Notes under the pieces: model-generated
Told to the model about the DNA's origin: nothing
Seen by the model: only the letters and a program-made list of their open reading frames with translations
Database searches by the model: none
In this document: piece by piece, positions 30,893-41,571 of the stretch
Layout: the number at the start of each line of letters is the position of its first letter
How positions within the stretch are numbered: the first letter of the stretch is position 1
Program-made: the position numbers and the translations under genes
NCBI RefSeq assembly: GCF_016616425.1
Contig: NZ_CP067101.1
Coordinates: 5,022,001-5,086,000 of the forward strand
Source: Bradyrhizobium diazoefficiens
Lineage (GTDB): Bacteria; Pseudomonadota; Alphaproteobacteria; Rhizobiales; Xanthobacteraceae
DNA length: 64,000 nt
Direction: 5' to 3'

Positions 30893-32095
30893 GTGGCGCT
30901 CTCCCGAACGATTGTCATCGCCGGAGCCGGCATCGGTGGACTGACGGCTGCTCTTGCACTCGCAGCCCGCGGCTTCCGCATCGTCGTGCTGGAAAAGACC
31001 GAGCGCCTGGAGGAAGTCGGCGCCGGCCTGCAACTCTCCCCCAATGCCAGCCGCGTGCTGGTCGAGCTCGGGCTGACCGAACGCCTCAAGCTGCGCGCCG
31101 TCACCCCGGAGGCGGTCTCGATCATGAGCGCGCGAGCGGGAGGCGAGCTCCTGCGCATGCCGCTCGGCGAAGCCGCTTCCGCGCGGGCCGGAGCCCCCTA
31201 TTGGGTGGTGCACCGCGCCGACCTGCAGTCGGCGCTGGCCGGCGCTGTTGCCGAACATCCCGATATCGACCTGAAACTGGGCGCAACCTTCGAAGACGTC
31301 GCGCCTCATGCCAAGGGACTGACAGTCGTCCATCGCAGCGGCACGATCCGTCGCAGCGATCTTGCCAGTGCGCTGATCGGCGCTGACGGCATCTGGTCGA
31401 CGGTCCGCCAGCATCTGTTTCCCGAGGTGCAGCCGCGCTTCTCCGGACTGATTGCCTGGCGCGGCACGTTAGACGCCACGCAACTGCCGAAGGACTATAC
31501 CGCGCGCCGGGTGCAGCTCTGGATGGGACCGAACGCCCATCTGGTCGCCTATCCGATCGCGGGCGGATGCCAGATCAACGTGGTTGCGGTGTTGCCGGGC
31601 ACCTGGAGCAGGCCGGGCTGGAGCACGCCCGGCGATCCCGTCGAGGTGATGGACGCCTTTGCCGCCCCACGCTGGCCGCCGCCAGCGCGCATGATGCTCG
31701 CCGCGGTCGACAGCTGGCGCAAATGGGCGCTGTTCGGCCTGCCCGACGGCTGCCCCTGGGGTAAGGGTCCGGTGGCGCTGCTCGGCGATGCCGTGCATGC
31801 GATGCTGCCCTTTGCAGCCCAAGGCGCCGGCATGGCGATCGAGGATGCCGCCGTGCTCGCCCGGCATTTGAGCCTCGAGGCCGCCGAGAGCACAGCGGGC
31901 ATCACTGCTGCGCTGAAGCAATATGGCGGTGCGCGCCAGGCGCGGGTGCGGCGGGTGCAGCGGACCGCGCGGCAGCAGGGGCGCATCTATCATCTCAGTG
32001 GGCCGCTCGCGACCGCTCGCGATCTTGCGATCCGCGCGCTCGGCCCGGAGCGCATGCTGGCGCGGCAGGACTGGATCTACGGCTGGCGGCCTTGA
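30893..32095 (+). CDS. FAD-dependent aromatic monooxygenase (salicylate hydroxylase-like)
   Basis: A 400-residue group A flavoprotein monooxygenase. The Rossmann FAD motif GAGIGGLTAALALAARG is at about residues 11-27, followed by the Glu that binds the ribose (VLEK near 35). The second FAD motif is LLGDAVHAMLPFAAQGAGMAIEDA near 293-316. Members hydroxylate aromatic acids such as salicylate or 6-hydroxynicotinate with NAD(P)H and oxygen; the substrate is not indicated by neighbours. The start is GTG at 30893, placed right before the FAD motif and 19 bp after the zinc-finger gene; no better start is visible. Confidence 0.87.
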   Translation: MALSRTIVIAGAGIGGLTAALALAARGFRIVVLEKTERLEEVGAGLQLSPNASRVLVELGLTERLKLRAVTPEAVSIMSARAGGELLRMPLGEAASARAGAPYWVVHRADLQSALAGAVAEHPDIDLKLGATFEDVAPHAKGLTVVHRSGTIRRSDLASALIGADGIWSTVRQHLFPEVQPRFSGLIAWRGTLDATQLPKDYTARRVQLWMGPNAHLVAYPIAGGCQINVVAVLPGTWSRPGWSTPGDPVEVMDAFAAPRWPPPARMMLAAVDSWRKWALFGLPDGCPWGKGPVALLGDAVHAMLPFAAQGAGMAIEDAAVLARHLSLEAAESTAGITAALKQYGGARQARVRRVQRTARQQGRIYHLSGPLATARDLAIRALGPERMLARQDWIYGWRP

Positions 32096-32120
32096 TGCGA
32101 ACGCTGCCGGCGCAACGGTC

Positions 32121-32549
32121 TCAGCGCGCCGCTTTGCCGGATTTCGAAGCGGACCTGGCAGCGGCCGCGGGCGACAACGGCGCGGCAGGCGGTGCCGCCT
32201 CGGGCGGTGTCTCCCGGCACTTGTTGCGGCGCCAGGCGTCCTCGGCCAATTGTGCCTGCCCGCGCACCGCTATGTAGTCGTTGCGATAAGCGAGCTCGGA
32301 CACGACCGCGCCACCTGCCCCGGTCTCGGCCTTCTCCATCAGCCTCCGCAAATCGTCAGTGCGCTTGGCGAGCGCCTTGCGCTCATCCTCCAGCTGCTTG
32401 CAATCATACAATTCGTACTTGGCAGGATCGGCAAAGGCCGGCGCGACCGTCTCGCTCATGCTGGCGCAGCCGGACATCGCAGCGGCGGCCGCAAGCAGCG
32501 CGAGGAGCGCGCCAACACCGCGCAGCGAAGAGGAAGACGAAGCAGCCAT
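32121..32549 (-). CDS. Putative lipoprotein, hypothetical
   Basis: A 142-residue protein with a short positively charged start, a hydrophobic segment (VGALLALLAAAAAM) and a lipobox-like MSGC, with Cys28 as the likely acylated residue. The mature part is helical (LYDCKQLEDERKALAKRTDDLRRLM) with one further Cys pair (CKQL; NKCRE) that could form a disulphide, and it ends in an Ala/Pro-rich low-complexity tail. It is convergent with the monooxygenase gene. The family is unknown to me, but the lipoprotein signal and codon pattern support a real gene. Confidence 0.65.
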   Translation of the reverse strand: MAASSSSSLRGVGALLALLAAAAAMSGCASMSETVAPAFADPAKYELYDCKQLEDERKALAKRTDDLRRLMEKAETGAGGAVVSELAYRNDYIAVRGQAQLAEDAWRRNKCRETPPEAAPPAAPLSPAAAARSASKSGKAAR

Positions 32550-32723
32550 GCCGGATGAATAGCCCCCGTGGATTGAGAATGCCTAAAGCAACACCAGATG
32601 TCGGGATTGAGGCTTTGCCTTGTGCGCCCGGCTCGCTTAAGGAAGAACCGTCCCTCCTGCCAGGCCAGGCACCAATTCCAGACGGCCGGAGATGGACTTA
32701 AGTGTTTGATCTCCTTGGATCAA

Positions 32724-32812
32724 GCGGGCATGGCGGAATTGGTAGACGCAAGGGACTTAAAATCCCTCGGTGCGCAAGCGCTGTGCCGGTTCGACCCCGG
32801 CTGCCCGCACCA
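32724..32812 (+). tRNA. tRNA-Leu (anticodon UAA)
   Basis: A complete cloverleaf. The acceptor stem GCGGGCA/TGCCCGC, the D-arm with AATTGGTAGAC, the anticodon stem AGGGA/TCCCT with loop CTTAAAA (anticodon TAA), a long variable arm typical of class II tRNAs and a T-arm GCCGGTTCGACCCCGGC are all present. CCA is encoded (32810-32812). It reads UUA and UUG, rare codons in such a GC-rich genome. Confidence 0.97.
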
Positions 32813-32979
32813 CCAGAGCTGACGCTGGGCCGCACCGCCGGAATCCCCGAAGGCGTTGCCTCCAACCAAAACGCCCGCAGCCAATAACGAGTTCGGCAAC
32901 GCACTTTTTGGCGAGAACTCCCGCCTGACAGCCATCTCGAAACATGGGTTGTGCGATGCAGCATCGAGGATAGATAAGG

Positions 32980-32996
32980 CCTCTGAATTTCAGAGG
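32980..32996. promoter_or_regulatory. Palindrome overlapping the ribosome-binding region of the efflux gene
   Basis: CCTCTGAA and TTCAGAGG form a perfect 8-bp dyad around a single T. The right arm overlaps the GAGGTGAG Shine-Dalgarno sequence of the Bcr/CflA-type gene, so it could be an operator or an RNA stem that masks the ribosome-binding site. Confidence 0.4.
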
Positions 32997-33004
32997 TGAG
33001 CTTC

Positions 33005-34255
33005 TTGTCCGACGTCAATGCCGATGATTGGGTGTCCTCGGGACACCGCCCGATGGGTTTTCCAGAATTCGTTATCGTGATCGCGTCCATCATGGCGCTG
33101 AATCCGCTTGCGATGGACATGATGCTGCCGGCGCTACCCAATATCGGGGCAGCCTTCGAGATCCCCGTCGCCAACCATCTCCAACTGGTGTTGTCGACCT
33201 TTCTGATCGGCTTCGGCGCCGGCCAGTTCGTCATGGGCCCGCTGTCGGACCGCTTCGGCCGCCGGCCGGTGCTGCTCGGCGGGATGGCGGTCTATGCGGT
33301 GGCGAGCGTGTTGGCGGTCGCAGCGCCCTCCTTCGAGACGCTGCTGCTGGCGCGCGCGCTGCAAGGGCTCGGCACCTCGGCGACGCGCGTGATCGCGACC
33401 TCGATCGTGCGCGACTGCTATGTCGGCCGCCGCATGGCGGGCGTGATGTCGCTTGCCATGATGGTGTTCATCGCAGTGCCCGTGATCGCGCCCTCGTTCG
33501 GACAGGCGGTGCTGCTGGTGACGCAATGGCGCGGCATCTTCGTCGTGCTGATGCTCTACGGACTGCTCGCGCTCGCATGGTGCGTGCTGCGGCTGCCTGA
33601 AACCCTTCCCGAGTCCGAGCGCAGATCGCTGGCGCCCGCGGACGTGCTCTCGGCGTTCCGGCAGACCGTGACCAATCGCCAGACCATCGGTTATGCGACG
33701 GCGGCGGGCAGCGTCATTGGCGCGCTGTTCGCCTATGTCTTCTGCGCCCAGCAGGTCTTCACCGGCATCTATCACCTCGGCCATTATTTCCCGCTCGCTT
33801 TCGCTGCAATTGCGGCCGGCACGGCCGTCGCGGGCTTCCTCAACGCGAGGCTGGTCGGGCGGCTCGGCATGCGCGTGATCTCGCACGGCGCGCTGACGCT
33901 CTATACGGTCGTGGCCGCTGTGATGCTGCTGACGGAAAGCCTCGGCATGTTGCCGCTCTTCTTGTTCATGGCGCTCTCCGCCCTGATGATGTTCTCGTTC
34001 GGCATGATGGTCGCGAATTTCACTGCCCTCGCCATGGAGCCGCAGGGCCACATCGCCGGCACCGCCTCCTCGCTCTACGGATCGATCACGACGCTGATCG
34101 GAATCGTGGTCGGCATGGTGATCGGACAAAGCTTCGACGGCACGTTGCTGCCGTTCTCGGCCGGCTTCTTTCTGTCGACGATCGCTGCGCTCGCGATCGT
34201 GCTGGTGGTGGAGAGGGGACGGCTGTTCAAGCCGCATCATCGCCCCACGCTCTGA
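33005..34255 (+). CDS. Bcr/CflA-type MFS drug efflux transporter
   Basis: A 416-residue, twelve-helix drug:proton antiporter of the DHA1/Bcr-CflA family. MALNPLAMDMMLPALPNI in the first helix carries the conserved Asp near a Met-rich motif. Motif A is GPLSDRFGRRPVLLGG after TM2, and motif C-like glycines/prolines lie in helix 5 (VFIAVPVIAPSFGQ). TTG at 33005 is the start best placed behind GAGGTGAG; GTG at 32996 (three codons longer) is the alternative. The palindrome overlapping the ribosome-binding region hints at local control. The tRNA-Leu gene ends 190 bp upstream. Confidence 0.87.
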   Translation: MSDVNADDWVSSGHRPMGFPEFVIVIASIMALNPLAMDMMLPALPNIGAAFEIPVANHLQLVLSTFLIGFGAGQFVMGPLSDRFGRRPVLLGGMAVYAVASVLAVAAPSFETLLLARALQGLGTSATRVIATSIVRDCYVGRRMAGVMSLAMMVFIAVPVIAPSFGQAVLLVTQWRGIFVVLMLYGLLALAWCVLRLPETLPESERRSLAPADVLSAFRQTVTNRQTIGYATAAGSVIGALFAYVFCAQQVFTGIYHLGHYFPLAFAAIAAGTAVAGFLNARLVGRLGMRVISHGALTLYTVVAAVMLLTESLGMLPLFLFMALSALMMFSFGMMVANFTALAMEPQGHIAGTASSLYGSITTLIGIVVGMVIGQSFDGTLLPFSAGFFLSTIAALAIVLVVERGRLFKPHHRPTL

Positions 34256-34308
34256 GGAACTTGTCGCGCCTCTTGATGTTGTACCGCAGCAATCGAGAGG
34301 ATGGCGAG

Positions 34309-34452
34309 ATGGAACAAGAGAGCAGACCGGATCAGTCCGCGAGGGAGACCGAGCGGCCCACCCGACGGCAACCATCGTCCGACCAGCGGCTCGACAGCCG
34401 CCTGCCATTCGCAAGTGAAGGGCTCGAGCAGGTGCGCGACAGCCACTGCTAA
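34309..34452 (+). CDS. Possible small hydrophilic protein (47 aa)
   Basis: A short ATG frame with GAGAGG about 8 nt upstream. The product is very polar (MEQESRPDQSARETERPTRR...) and lacks any hydrophobic segment. It begins 53 bp after the efflux gene. Support is weak. The remaining part of the 413-bp gap 34256-34668 contains only the terminator at 34612. Confidence 0.3.
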   Translation: MEQESRPDQSARETERPTRRQPSSDQRLDSRLPFASEGLEQVRDSHC

Positions 34453-34611
34453 TTCTACTGAGTCAGAAAGTCGCGCGGCCGTTTTCCCGCGCGATAAACG
34501 CGGAACGCCTTTGCGCGGAGATCATGCCTAGACAACAACCTGAAGCGCGATGACGATTCATCCTGATCGCATCGCGCTTTGGACCCCATCCAGCAGGGAT
34601 CGCTGATAGAA

Positions 34612-34643
34612 AACGGCGCCGCGGTCCGACCCGCGGCGCCGTT
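34612..34643 (-). terminator. Intrinsic terminator of the oligopeptide-binding protein gene
   Basis: A perfect 13-bp stem (34612-34624 with 34631-34643) and 6-nt loop, followed on the minus strand by TTTCTATC. It is 25 bp beyond the stop codon of the binding-protein gene. Confidence 0.85.
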
Positions 34644-34668
34644 CGCCTTTCACACGCCGGCGTCCTGC

Positions 34669-36279
34669 CTACTCGGACTTATCGACGTTCCAGAAAATCG
34701 GCGTAGCCGGGCCGTCGAGCACGCCGGTGAGCGATTTCCGCCACGCGCTCGGCGCCAGATACTGGCCGAGCGGAATGTAGATCACCTGTTCGTAGGCTTC
34801 CTTCTGGATATCGGCCGCGATCTTCTTCTGCTCGTCGAGCGACCCTGCGCGAACGAAGCTGTCCTTGAGCTTCTCGATCTTGGGATCTTCCGCCCAGCCG
34901 AACCAGCCACCGTTCTTACCGCGTCCACCGATCGAAACGTTGGCGATCGGATTCATCACGTCGGCAGCGACCCAGTTGGTGAAGAACATGTTCCAACCGC
35001 CCTCCTTCACCGGCTTCTGACCGGCACGCCGGCTCACCACGGTCTGCCAGTCCGTCGCCTGAAGATCGACCTTGAAGCCAGCCTCCCGGAGCAATTGCGC
35101 GGCGACGACAGGCTGCGCCTTCAACGTCGTGACATCGCCGGGCGCCATGATCGCGATCGGCGTCCCGTCATAGCCGGACTCGGCGAGCAGCTTCTTGGCC
35201 TCCGCCATGGCGCCGCCCTTCACCAGAGTCTCGCCACCTGCCTTGCTCGCAAACGGCGTATCGCAAACGAAATAGGCGCCACAGAGCTTGTAGTATTTGG
35301 AATTCCCGACGAGCGCATCGAGCACGTCCTTCTGGTTCATTGCCAGCAGCGCCGCGCGGCGAACCTTCGGATTGTCAAAAGGCGGCAGCAGGAAGTTCAT
35401 GCGGCCGAGCGTCTGGAAGCCGAACTTGTTCAGAACCTCGACCTTGAGGTCGCTGTTCCCCTCCAGCACCGGCAGCAGATCCCACGGCGGATTTTCCATG
35501 AAGTCGATGTCGCCCGACTGCAGCGCGTTGACCGCCGTCTGCGCGTCCGGCATGGTAATCCATTCGACGCGGTCGACCTTGACGACCTTGCCGCCGGCGG
35601 TCCAGCTCGCCGGCTCCTTGCGAGGCACATAGTCGGTGTTCTTGACATAGACCGCCTTCACGCCGGGCTGGAATTCGCCCGGCACGAACTTGAAGGGGCC
35701 CGAGCCGATCTGCTCGGCAATCTGCTTGCCCGCCGGCGTTTCGGCGAGCCGCTTCGGCATCATGAACGGCACCAGCGACGACGGTTTGGCGATCGATTCG
35801 AGCACCAGGCCGTAGGGCTCTTTCAGCTTCAGCGCGATGGTCTTGGCATCTGGCGCCTCGATGCTGGCGGTGAAGTCCATGAGCTTCTGGCCCATGCCGT
35901 CGTTCTTGCCCCAGCGCTTCAGCGAGGCGACGCAGTCCTCAGCGGTCACCGGCGCGCCGTCGTGCCACTTCAGTCCGTCGCGCAGCGTGAAGGTGTAGGT
36001 CAGCTTGTCGTCGGACACCTTCCAATCCGCCATCTGCGGCTGAACCTTGAAACCGGAGTCGGTCGCCAGCAGCGTGTCGTAGACCATGTAACCGTGATCG
36101 CGCGTGATGTAGGCGGTGGTGAAGCCCGGATCGATGATGCGCAGATCGGAGTGCATCACCGCCGTGATGGTCTTGCCGGTTGCGGCCGACGCCTTCGGCG
36201 GCAACACGGACGCAAATGCAAGCGCCGTCGGCGCGACACCCGCAATCTTGAGAAGCTTGCGGCGCGAAATCTTGGACAT
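34669..36279 (-). CDS. Oligopeptide/dipeptide ABC transporter substrate-binding protein
   Basis: A 536-residue family 5 extracellular solute-binding protein. The N-terminus (MSKISRRKLLKIAGVAPTALAFASV..ASA) looks like a Tat-type export signal, with Arg-Arg-Lys before the hydrophobic stretch. The mature protein has the family signature LRDGLKWHDGAPVTAEDC (about 97-115) and the C-terminal lobe through PLGQYLAPSAWRKSLTG. It would deliver peptides or related amides to the permeases encoded at 37824-39672. It is transcribed divergently from the peptidase and permease genes, 267 bp from the M20 gene, so a shared regulatory region is likely. Two extra cysteines (LCGAYFVCD) stand out. Confidence 0.9.
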   Translation of the reverse strand: MSKISRRKLLKIAGVAPTALAFASVLPPKASAATGKTITAVMHSDLRIIDPGFTTAYITRDHGYMVYDTLLATDSGFKVQPQMADWKVSDDKLTYTFTLRDGLKWHDGAPVTAEDCVASLKRWGKNDGMGQKLMDFTASIEAPDAKTIALKLKEPYGLVLESIAKPSSLVPFMMPKRLAETPAGKQIAEQIGSGPFKFVPGEFQPGVKAVYVKNTDYVPRKEPASWTAGGKVVKVDRVEWITMPDAQTAVNALQSGDIDFMENPPWDLLPVLEGNSDLKVEVLNKFGFQTLGRMNFLLPPFDNPKVRRAALLAMNQKDVLDALVGNSKYYKLCGAYFVCDTPFASKAGGETLVKGGAMAEAKKLLAESGYDGTPIAIMAPGDVTTLKAQPVVAAQLLREAGFKVDLQATDWQTVVSRRAGQKPVKEGGWNMFFTNWVAADVMNPIANVSIGGRGKNGGWFGWAEDPKIEKLKDSFVRAGSLDEQKKIAADIQKEAYEQVIYIPLGQYLAPSAWRKSLTGVLDGPATPIFWNVDKSE

Positions 36280-36546
36280 AAAAGTTCTCCTGACGTGAAA
36301 CTGTTCAAAGGCAGATTATTGGTTGAGCATGCGGCTCGTTCCTTGGGCGAACTAACCTCATGCAATGCCTTTATCTTTCGAGACTTGCAGACAGTACCGA
36401 GCGCGTCAATCCGGTTTCGCTGCAAGGCCAAGCGGCGCAGGCATGGGCTCCACAAGGATCGGTTTGGCTCTACAACACTCTCCGCTCGTGCTGCTCCGCG
36501 TCAATGCAATGTGCGTTCCATCTTTCGAAGCTTGAGAGACATTGAG

Positions 36547-37677
36547 ATGAATCCAGCCAATCTTCCTTTCGATTCCGAGGCAATGCTCCAGGGTCTGCGT
36601 GGCTGGGTCGAATGCGAAAGCCCGACCTGGGATGCCGGTGCCGTGAACCGCATGCTCGACATCGCAGCGCGGGATATGGCGATCATGGGTGCGACGATCG
36701 AGCGCATCGCCGGCCGCCATGGCTTCGGTGGCGTGATCCGTGCGCGCTTCCCGCATCCGAAGCAGGGCGAGCCCGGCATCCTGATCGCCGGGCACATGGA
36801 TACCGTCCATCCGGTCGGCACCATCGAGAAGTTGAAATGGCGGCGCGAGGGCAACAAGTGCTACGGCCCCGGCATCTACGACATGAAGGGCGGCAACTAC
36901 CTCTCGCTGGAGGCGATCCGGCAGCTGGCACGCGCATCCTTCACCACGCCGCTGCCGATCACCGTGCTATTCACGCCGGACGAGGAAGTCGGCACGCCCT
37001 CGACGCGCGACATCATCGAGGCGGAGGCCGCGCGCAACAAATATGTGCTGGTGCCCGAGCCCGGCCGTGCCGACAACGGCGTCACCACCGGACGTTACGC
37101 CATTGCGCGCTTCAATCTCGAGGCGACGGGCCGGCCAAGCCACGCCGGCGCGACGCTGTCGGCGGGACGCTCTGCGATCCGCGAGATGGCGCGGCAGATT
37201 CTCGCGATCGATGCGATGACGACGGAGGACTGCACCTTCTCGGTCGGCGTCGTCCATGGCGGACAATGGGTCAATTGCGTTGCCACGACTGCGACAGGCG
37301 AAGCGCTGTCCATGGCCAAACGCCAGGCCGATCTCGATCGCGGCGTCGAGCGGATGCTGGCGCTGTCAGGCACGACCAACGACGTCGCCTTCAAGGTGAC
37401 GCGCGGCGTGACGCGTCCGGTGTGGGAGCCGGACGCCGGCACCATGGCGCTGTACGAAAAGGCGCGCGGCATCGCCAAATCGCTCGGCGCCGAACTGCCG
37501 CATGCGAGTTCCGGCGGCGGCTCCGACGGCAACTTTACCGGCGCGCTCGGCATCCCGACTCTCGACGGTCTGGGCGTGCGTGGCGGCAATGGCCACACGC
37601 TCGAAGAGTATATCGAAGTCGAGAGCCTGGCCGAACGCGGCCGTCTGATGGCGGGACTGCTGGCGACGCTGGAGTGA
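36547..37677 (+). CDS. M20-family carboxypeptidase (carboxypeptidase G2-like)
   Basis: A 376-residue zinc metallopeptidase. Metal ligands and catalytic residues are visible: GHMDTVHP (near residue 80), GIYDMKGGN (about 112), TPDEEVG with the catalytic Glu (about 146-152), EPGR (about 174) and NGHTLEEY near the C-terminus (His near 352). The dimerisation domain contains GRPSHAGA. Relatives remove C-terminal glutamate from folates or N-acyl amino acids. No signal peptide is present, so it acts in the cytoplasm after import. ATG 36547 is preferred; the much longer open frame upstream only mirrors the binding-protein gene on the other strand. Confidence 0.88.
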   Translation: MNPANLPFDSEAMLQGLRGWVECESPTWDAGAVNRMLDIAARDMAIMGATIERIAGRHGFGGVIRARFPHPKQGEPGILIAGHMDTVHPVGTIEKLKWRREGNKCYGPGIYDMKGGNYLSLEAIRQLARASFTTPLPITVLFTPDEEVGTPSTRDIIEAEAARNKYVLVPEPGRADNGVTTGRYAIARFNLEATGRPSHAGATLSAGRSAIREMARQILAIDAMTTEDCTFSVGVVHGGQWVNCVATTATGEALSMAKRQADLDRGVERMLALSGTTNDVAFKVTRGVTRPVWEPDAGTMALYEKARGIAKSLGAELPHASSGGGSDGNFTGALGIPTLDGLGVRGGNGHTLEEYIEVESLAERGRLMAGLLATLE

Positions 37678-37823
37678 CGCCAGGGACAGAGCCGTCATGG
37701 CCGGACTTGACGACCATCCGAGGTTCCAGCCCGGATGGCACGGGAATTGCTGAAATGTTAGGCTGGTGGCACAACAGGCCGTGATCGCTGCCGCCGATTT
37801 GACTCTAATCTGACGGATTCAAC

Positions 37824-38765
37824 TTGCTCGGATATCTCATTCGCCGAATCTTCGCCGCCGTGCCCGTGATGGGCGTCGTCGCGCTATTCGTCTTCCTCCT
37901 GCTCCGCCTCACCCCCGGCGACCCAGCCGCGATTCTCGCCGGCGACAACGCGACGCCCGAGCGGCTGGAGCGCATCCGTACCTCGCTCGGCCTCAACGAG
38001 CCGCTGATCGTGCAGTTCATCACCTGGGTAAACAAGCTGCTGCACGGCGATCTCGGCACCTCGCTGATCTCCAATCTTCCGGTGATGAAAATGATCGGCC
38101 AACGCGTCGAGCCGTCGATCTCGATCGCGCTGTCGACCATCATTCTTGCCGTCGTCGTCGCCGTTCCCCTGGGCGTGATCGCGGCGTGGAAGCACGGCAC
38201 CTGGATCGACCGCTTCGTGATGGGGCTGTCGGTGCTCGGCTTTTCGGTGCCGGTGTTCGTGGTCGGCTACATGCTGATCCAGATCTTCGCGATCGACCTG
38301 CGCTGGGTTCCGGTGCAGGGCTTCAAGAGCATCAGCGCCGGATTCGGGCCGTTCTTCGAGCGCATCATCCTGCCGACCTGCGCGCTCTCCTTCATCTACA
38401 TCGCGCTGATCGCCCGCATGACGCGCGCGGCAATGCTCGACGTGCTCGGCGAGGACTATGTGCGTACCGCACGCGCCAAGGGCATCAACGAGATCGCGGT
38501 GATGATGCGCCACGCGTTGCGCAACGCAGCCGTGCCCGTGATCACCGTGATCGGCACCGGCTTTGCGCTCTTGATTTCGGGCGTCGTCGTCACCGAGAGC
38601 GTGTTCAACATCCCCGGCATCGGCCGCCTCACCGTGGATGCGGTGCTGGCGCGCGACTATCCGGTGATCCAGGCGATGATCCTGCTGACGTCGCTGATCT
38701 ACGTGGTCGTCAATCTCCTCATCGACGTCGCCTACACCCTGCTCGATCCACGGATCCGGTACTGA
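37824..38765 (+). CDS. Peptide ABC transporter permease (DppB/OppB type)
   Basis: A 313-residue inner-membrane permease with six predicted helices. It starts LGYLIRRIFAAVPVMGVVALFVF, has the characteristic LRLTPGDPAA motif and a periplasmic region with RTSLGLNEPLIVQF. The EAA loop reads EDYVRTARAKGINEIAVMMRHALRNA. The start is TTG at 37824, directly at the first helix, as is common for this family. It is followed after 19 bp by the second permease, forming a heterodimer with it. Confidence 0.92.
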   Translation: MLGYLIRRIFAAVPVMGVVALFVFLLLRLTPGDPAAILAGDNATPERLERIRTSLGLNEPLIVQFITWVNKLLHGDLGTSLISNLPVMKMIGQRVEPSISIALSTIILAVVVAVPLGVIAAWKHGTWIDRFVMGLSVLGFSVPVFVVGYMLIQIFAIDLRWVPVQGFKSISAGFGPFFERIILPTCALSFIYIALIARMTRAAMLDVLGEDYVRTARAKGINEIAVMMRHALRNAAVPVITVIGTGFALLISGVVVTESVFNIPGIGRLTVDAVLARDYPVIQAMILLTSLIYVVVNLLIDVAYTLLDPRIRY

Positions 38766-38784
38766 GGCAAGGATAAGGACAAAA

Positions 38785-39671
38785 ATGTCGGTCGATACCC
38801 TTCCCCAGTCGTCCATTCCGATCACGTCGCCGCTGCGCCCGCGCTTCGGCTTTCTCACCTCGACGCCCATCATCGCGGCTGCGACAGTCCTGCTCGCGTT
38901 GATTCTCCTGGTCTCGATCCTGGCTCCGCTGATTGCGCCGCATGATCCGATCCAGCTCGCGCCGTCGCAACGGCTCAAGCCCTCGTCCGCGCAATTCCTG
39001 CTCGGCACCGACGCCTATGGCCGTGACCTGTTGTCGCGCGTCATCTATGGCGGCCGCATCTCGCTCCTGATCGGGATCGGCTCGGCGATCCTGTCGATCG
39101 TCATCGGGCTCGCGATCGGCCTCGTTTCCGGCTTCTTCAAGCTGGTCGATTCCGTGCTGATGCGAATCATGGACGGCTTGATGGCGATGCCGAGCATCCT
39201 GCTCGCGATCGCCGTGGTGTCGCTGTCCGGCGCCAGCATCTGGACCGTGCTGACCGCGATCACCATTCCGGAAATCCCGCGCGTGGCGCGCCTGGTGCGC
39301 TCAGTCGTGCTGTCGGCGCGCGAGGAGCCCTACGTCGAGGCGGCGATCTCGGTCGGCTCCCCGCTGCCGAAGATCATGTGGCGGCACCTGATGCCGAACA
39401 CGATCGCGCCGCTGATCGTCCAGGGCACCTATGTCTGCGCCAGCGCGATCCTGACCGAGGCGATCCTCTCCTTCCTCGGCGCCGGCATCTCGCCGGAGAC
39501 GCCGACCTGGGGCAACATCATGGCGGAGGGCCGCCAGTACTTCCAGATCAAACCGTCGCTGATCTTCTGGCCCGGCCTCCTGCTCTCGATCGCCATCCTC
39601 AGCATCAACCTGATCGGCGACGCCGCCCGCGATGCACTCGATCCGCGCATGAAGCAGCGGGAAGGCAAGTG

Positions 39672-39672
<1 letters not shown>
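38785..39672 (+). CDS. Peptide ABC transporter permease (DppC/OppC type)
   Basis: A 295-residue permease with the N-terminal OppC-like helix (about 33-52), the family motif GTDAYGRDLLSRVIYGGR (about 73-90), and an EAA loop region REEPYVEAAISVGSPLPKIMWRHLMPN. Its last helices include AILTEAILSFLGAGISPETPTWG. It pairs with the DppB-type subunit encoded just upstream. The stop codon shares one base with the ATG of the ATPase gene (TGATG), so translation is coupled. Confidence 0.93.
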
Positions 39673-41321
<1,649 letters not shown>

Positions 41322-41332
41322 CTCACTCTGTC

Positions 41333-41440
41333 GTCATTCCGGGGCATCGCGAAGCGATGAGCCCGGAATCCATCAGGCCTCACACGCTGCAGCAAAATGG
41401 ATTCCGGGCTCGCGCCCAAGAGGGCGCGCCCCGGAATGAC
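41333..41440. repeat. Cloverleaf-like palindromic element 3
   Basis: The outer stem GTCATTCCGGGGC (41333-41345) pairs with 41428-41440. Inside are hairpin ATCGC-GAA-GCGAT (41346-41358), a 14-bp central stem (41359-41372 with 41398-41411) and hairpin GCGCCC-AAGA-GGGCGC (41412-41427). All stems are perfect. It lies between the ATPase gene and the MlrC-like gene. Confidence 0.85.
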
Positions 41441-41571
41441 GGCGGAGTGTGGAGCGCCTCCGCAGTATTCCCAAAACAGCTTGAGGCCATGCGCGGCGCG
41501 ATTGCCTGCCTTGCTTGCGCTTGCCGCAAATGCGGATAACGTCGCGCATCATTTTCGTGGGGCTGAACTGA

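Noticed and set aside
32724..32812. tRNA-Leu as an integration site for a genomic island
   Set aside because: No integrase gene and no second copy of the tRNA 3' end was noticed in the window; neighbouring genes look like normal chromosomal genes.
34579..37677. A plus-strand open frame of more than 1000 codons covering the binding-protein gene and the M20 gene
   Set aside because: Its first two thirds are the reverse strand of a clear family 5 binding protein and have no recognisable fold; only the part from 36547 is a real gene.
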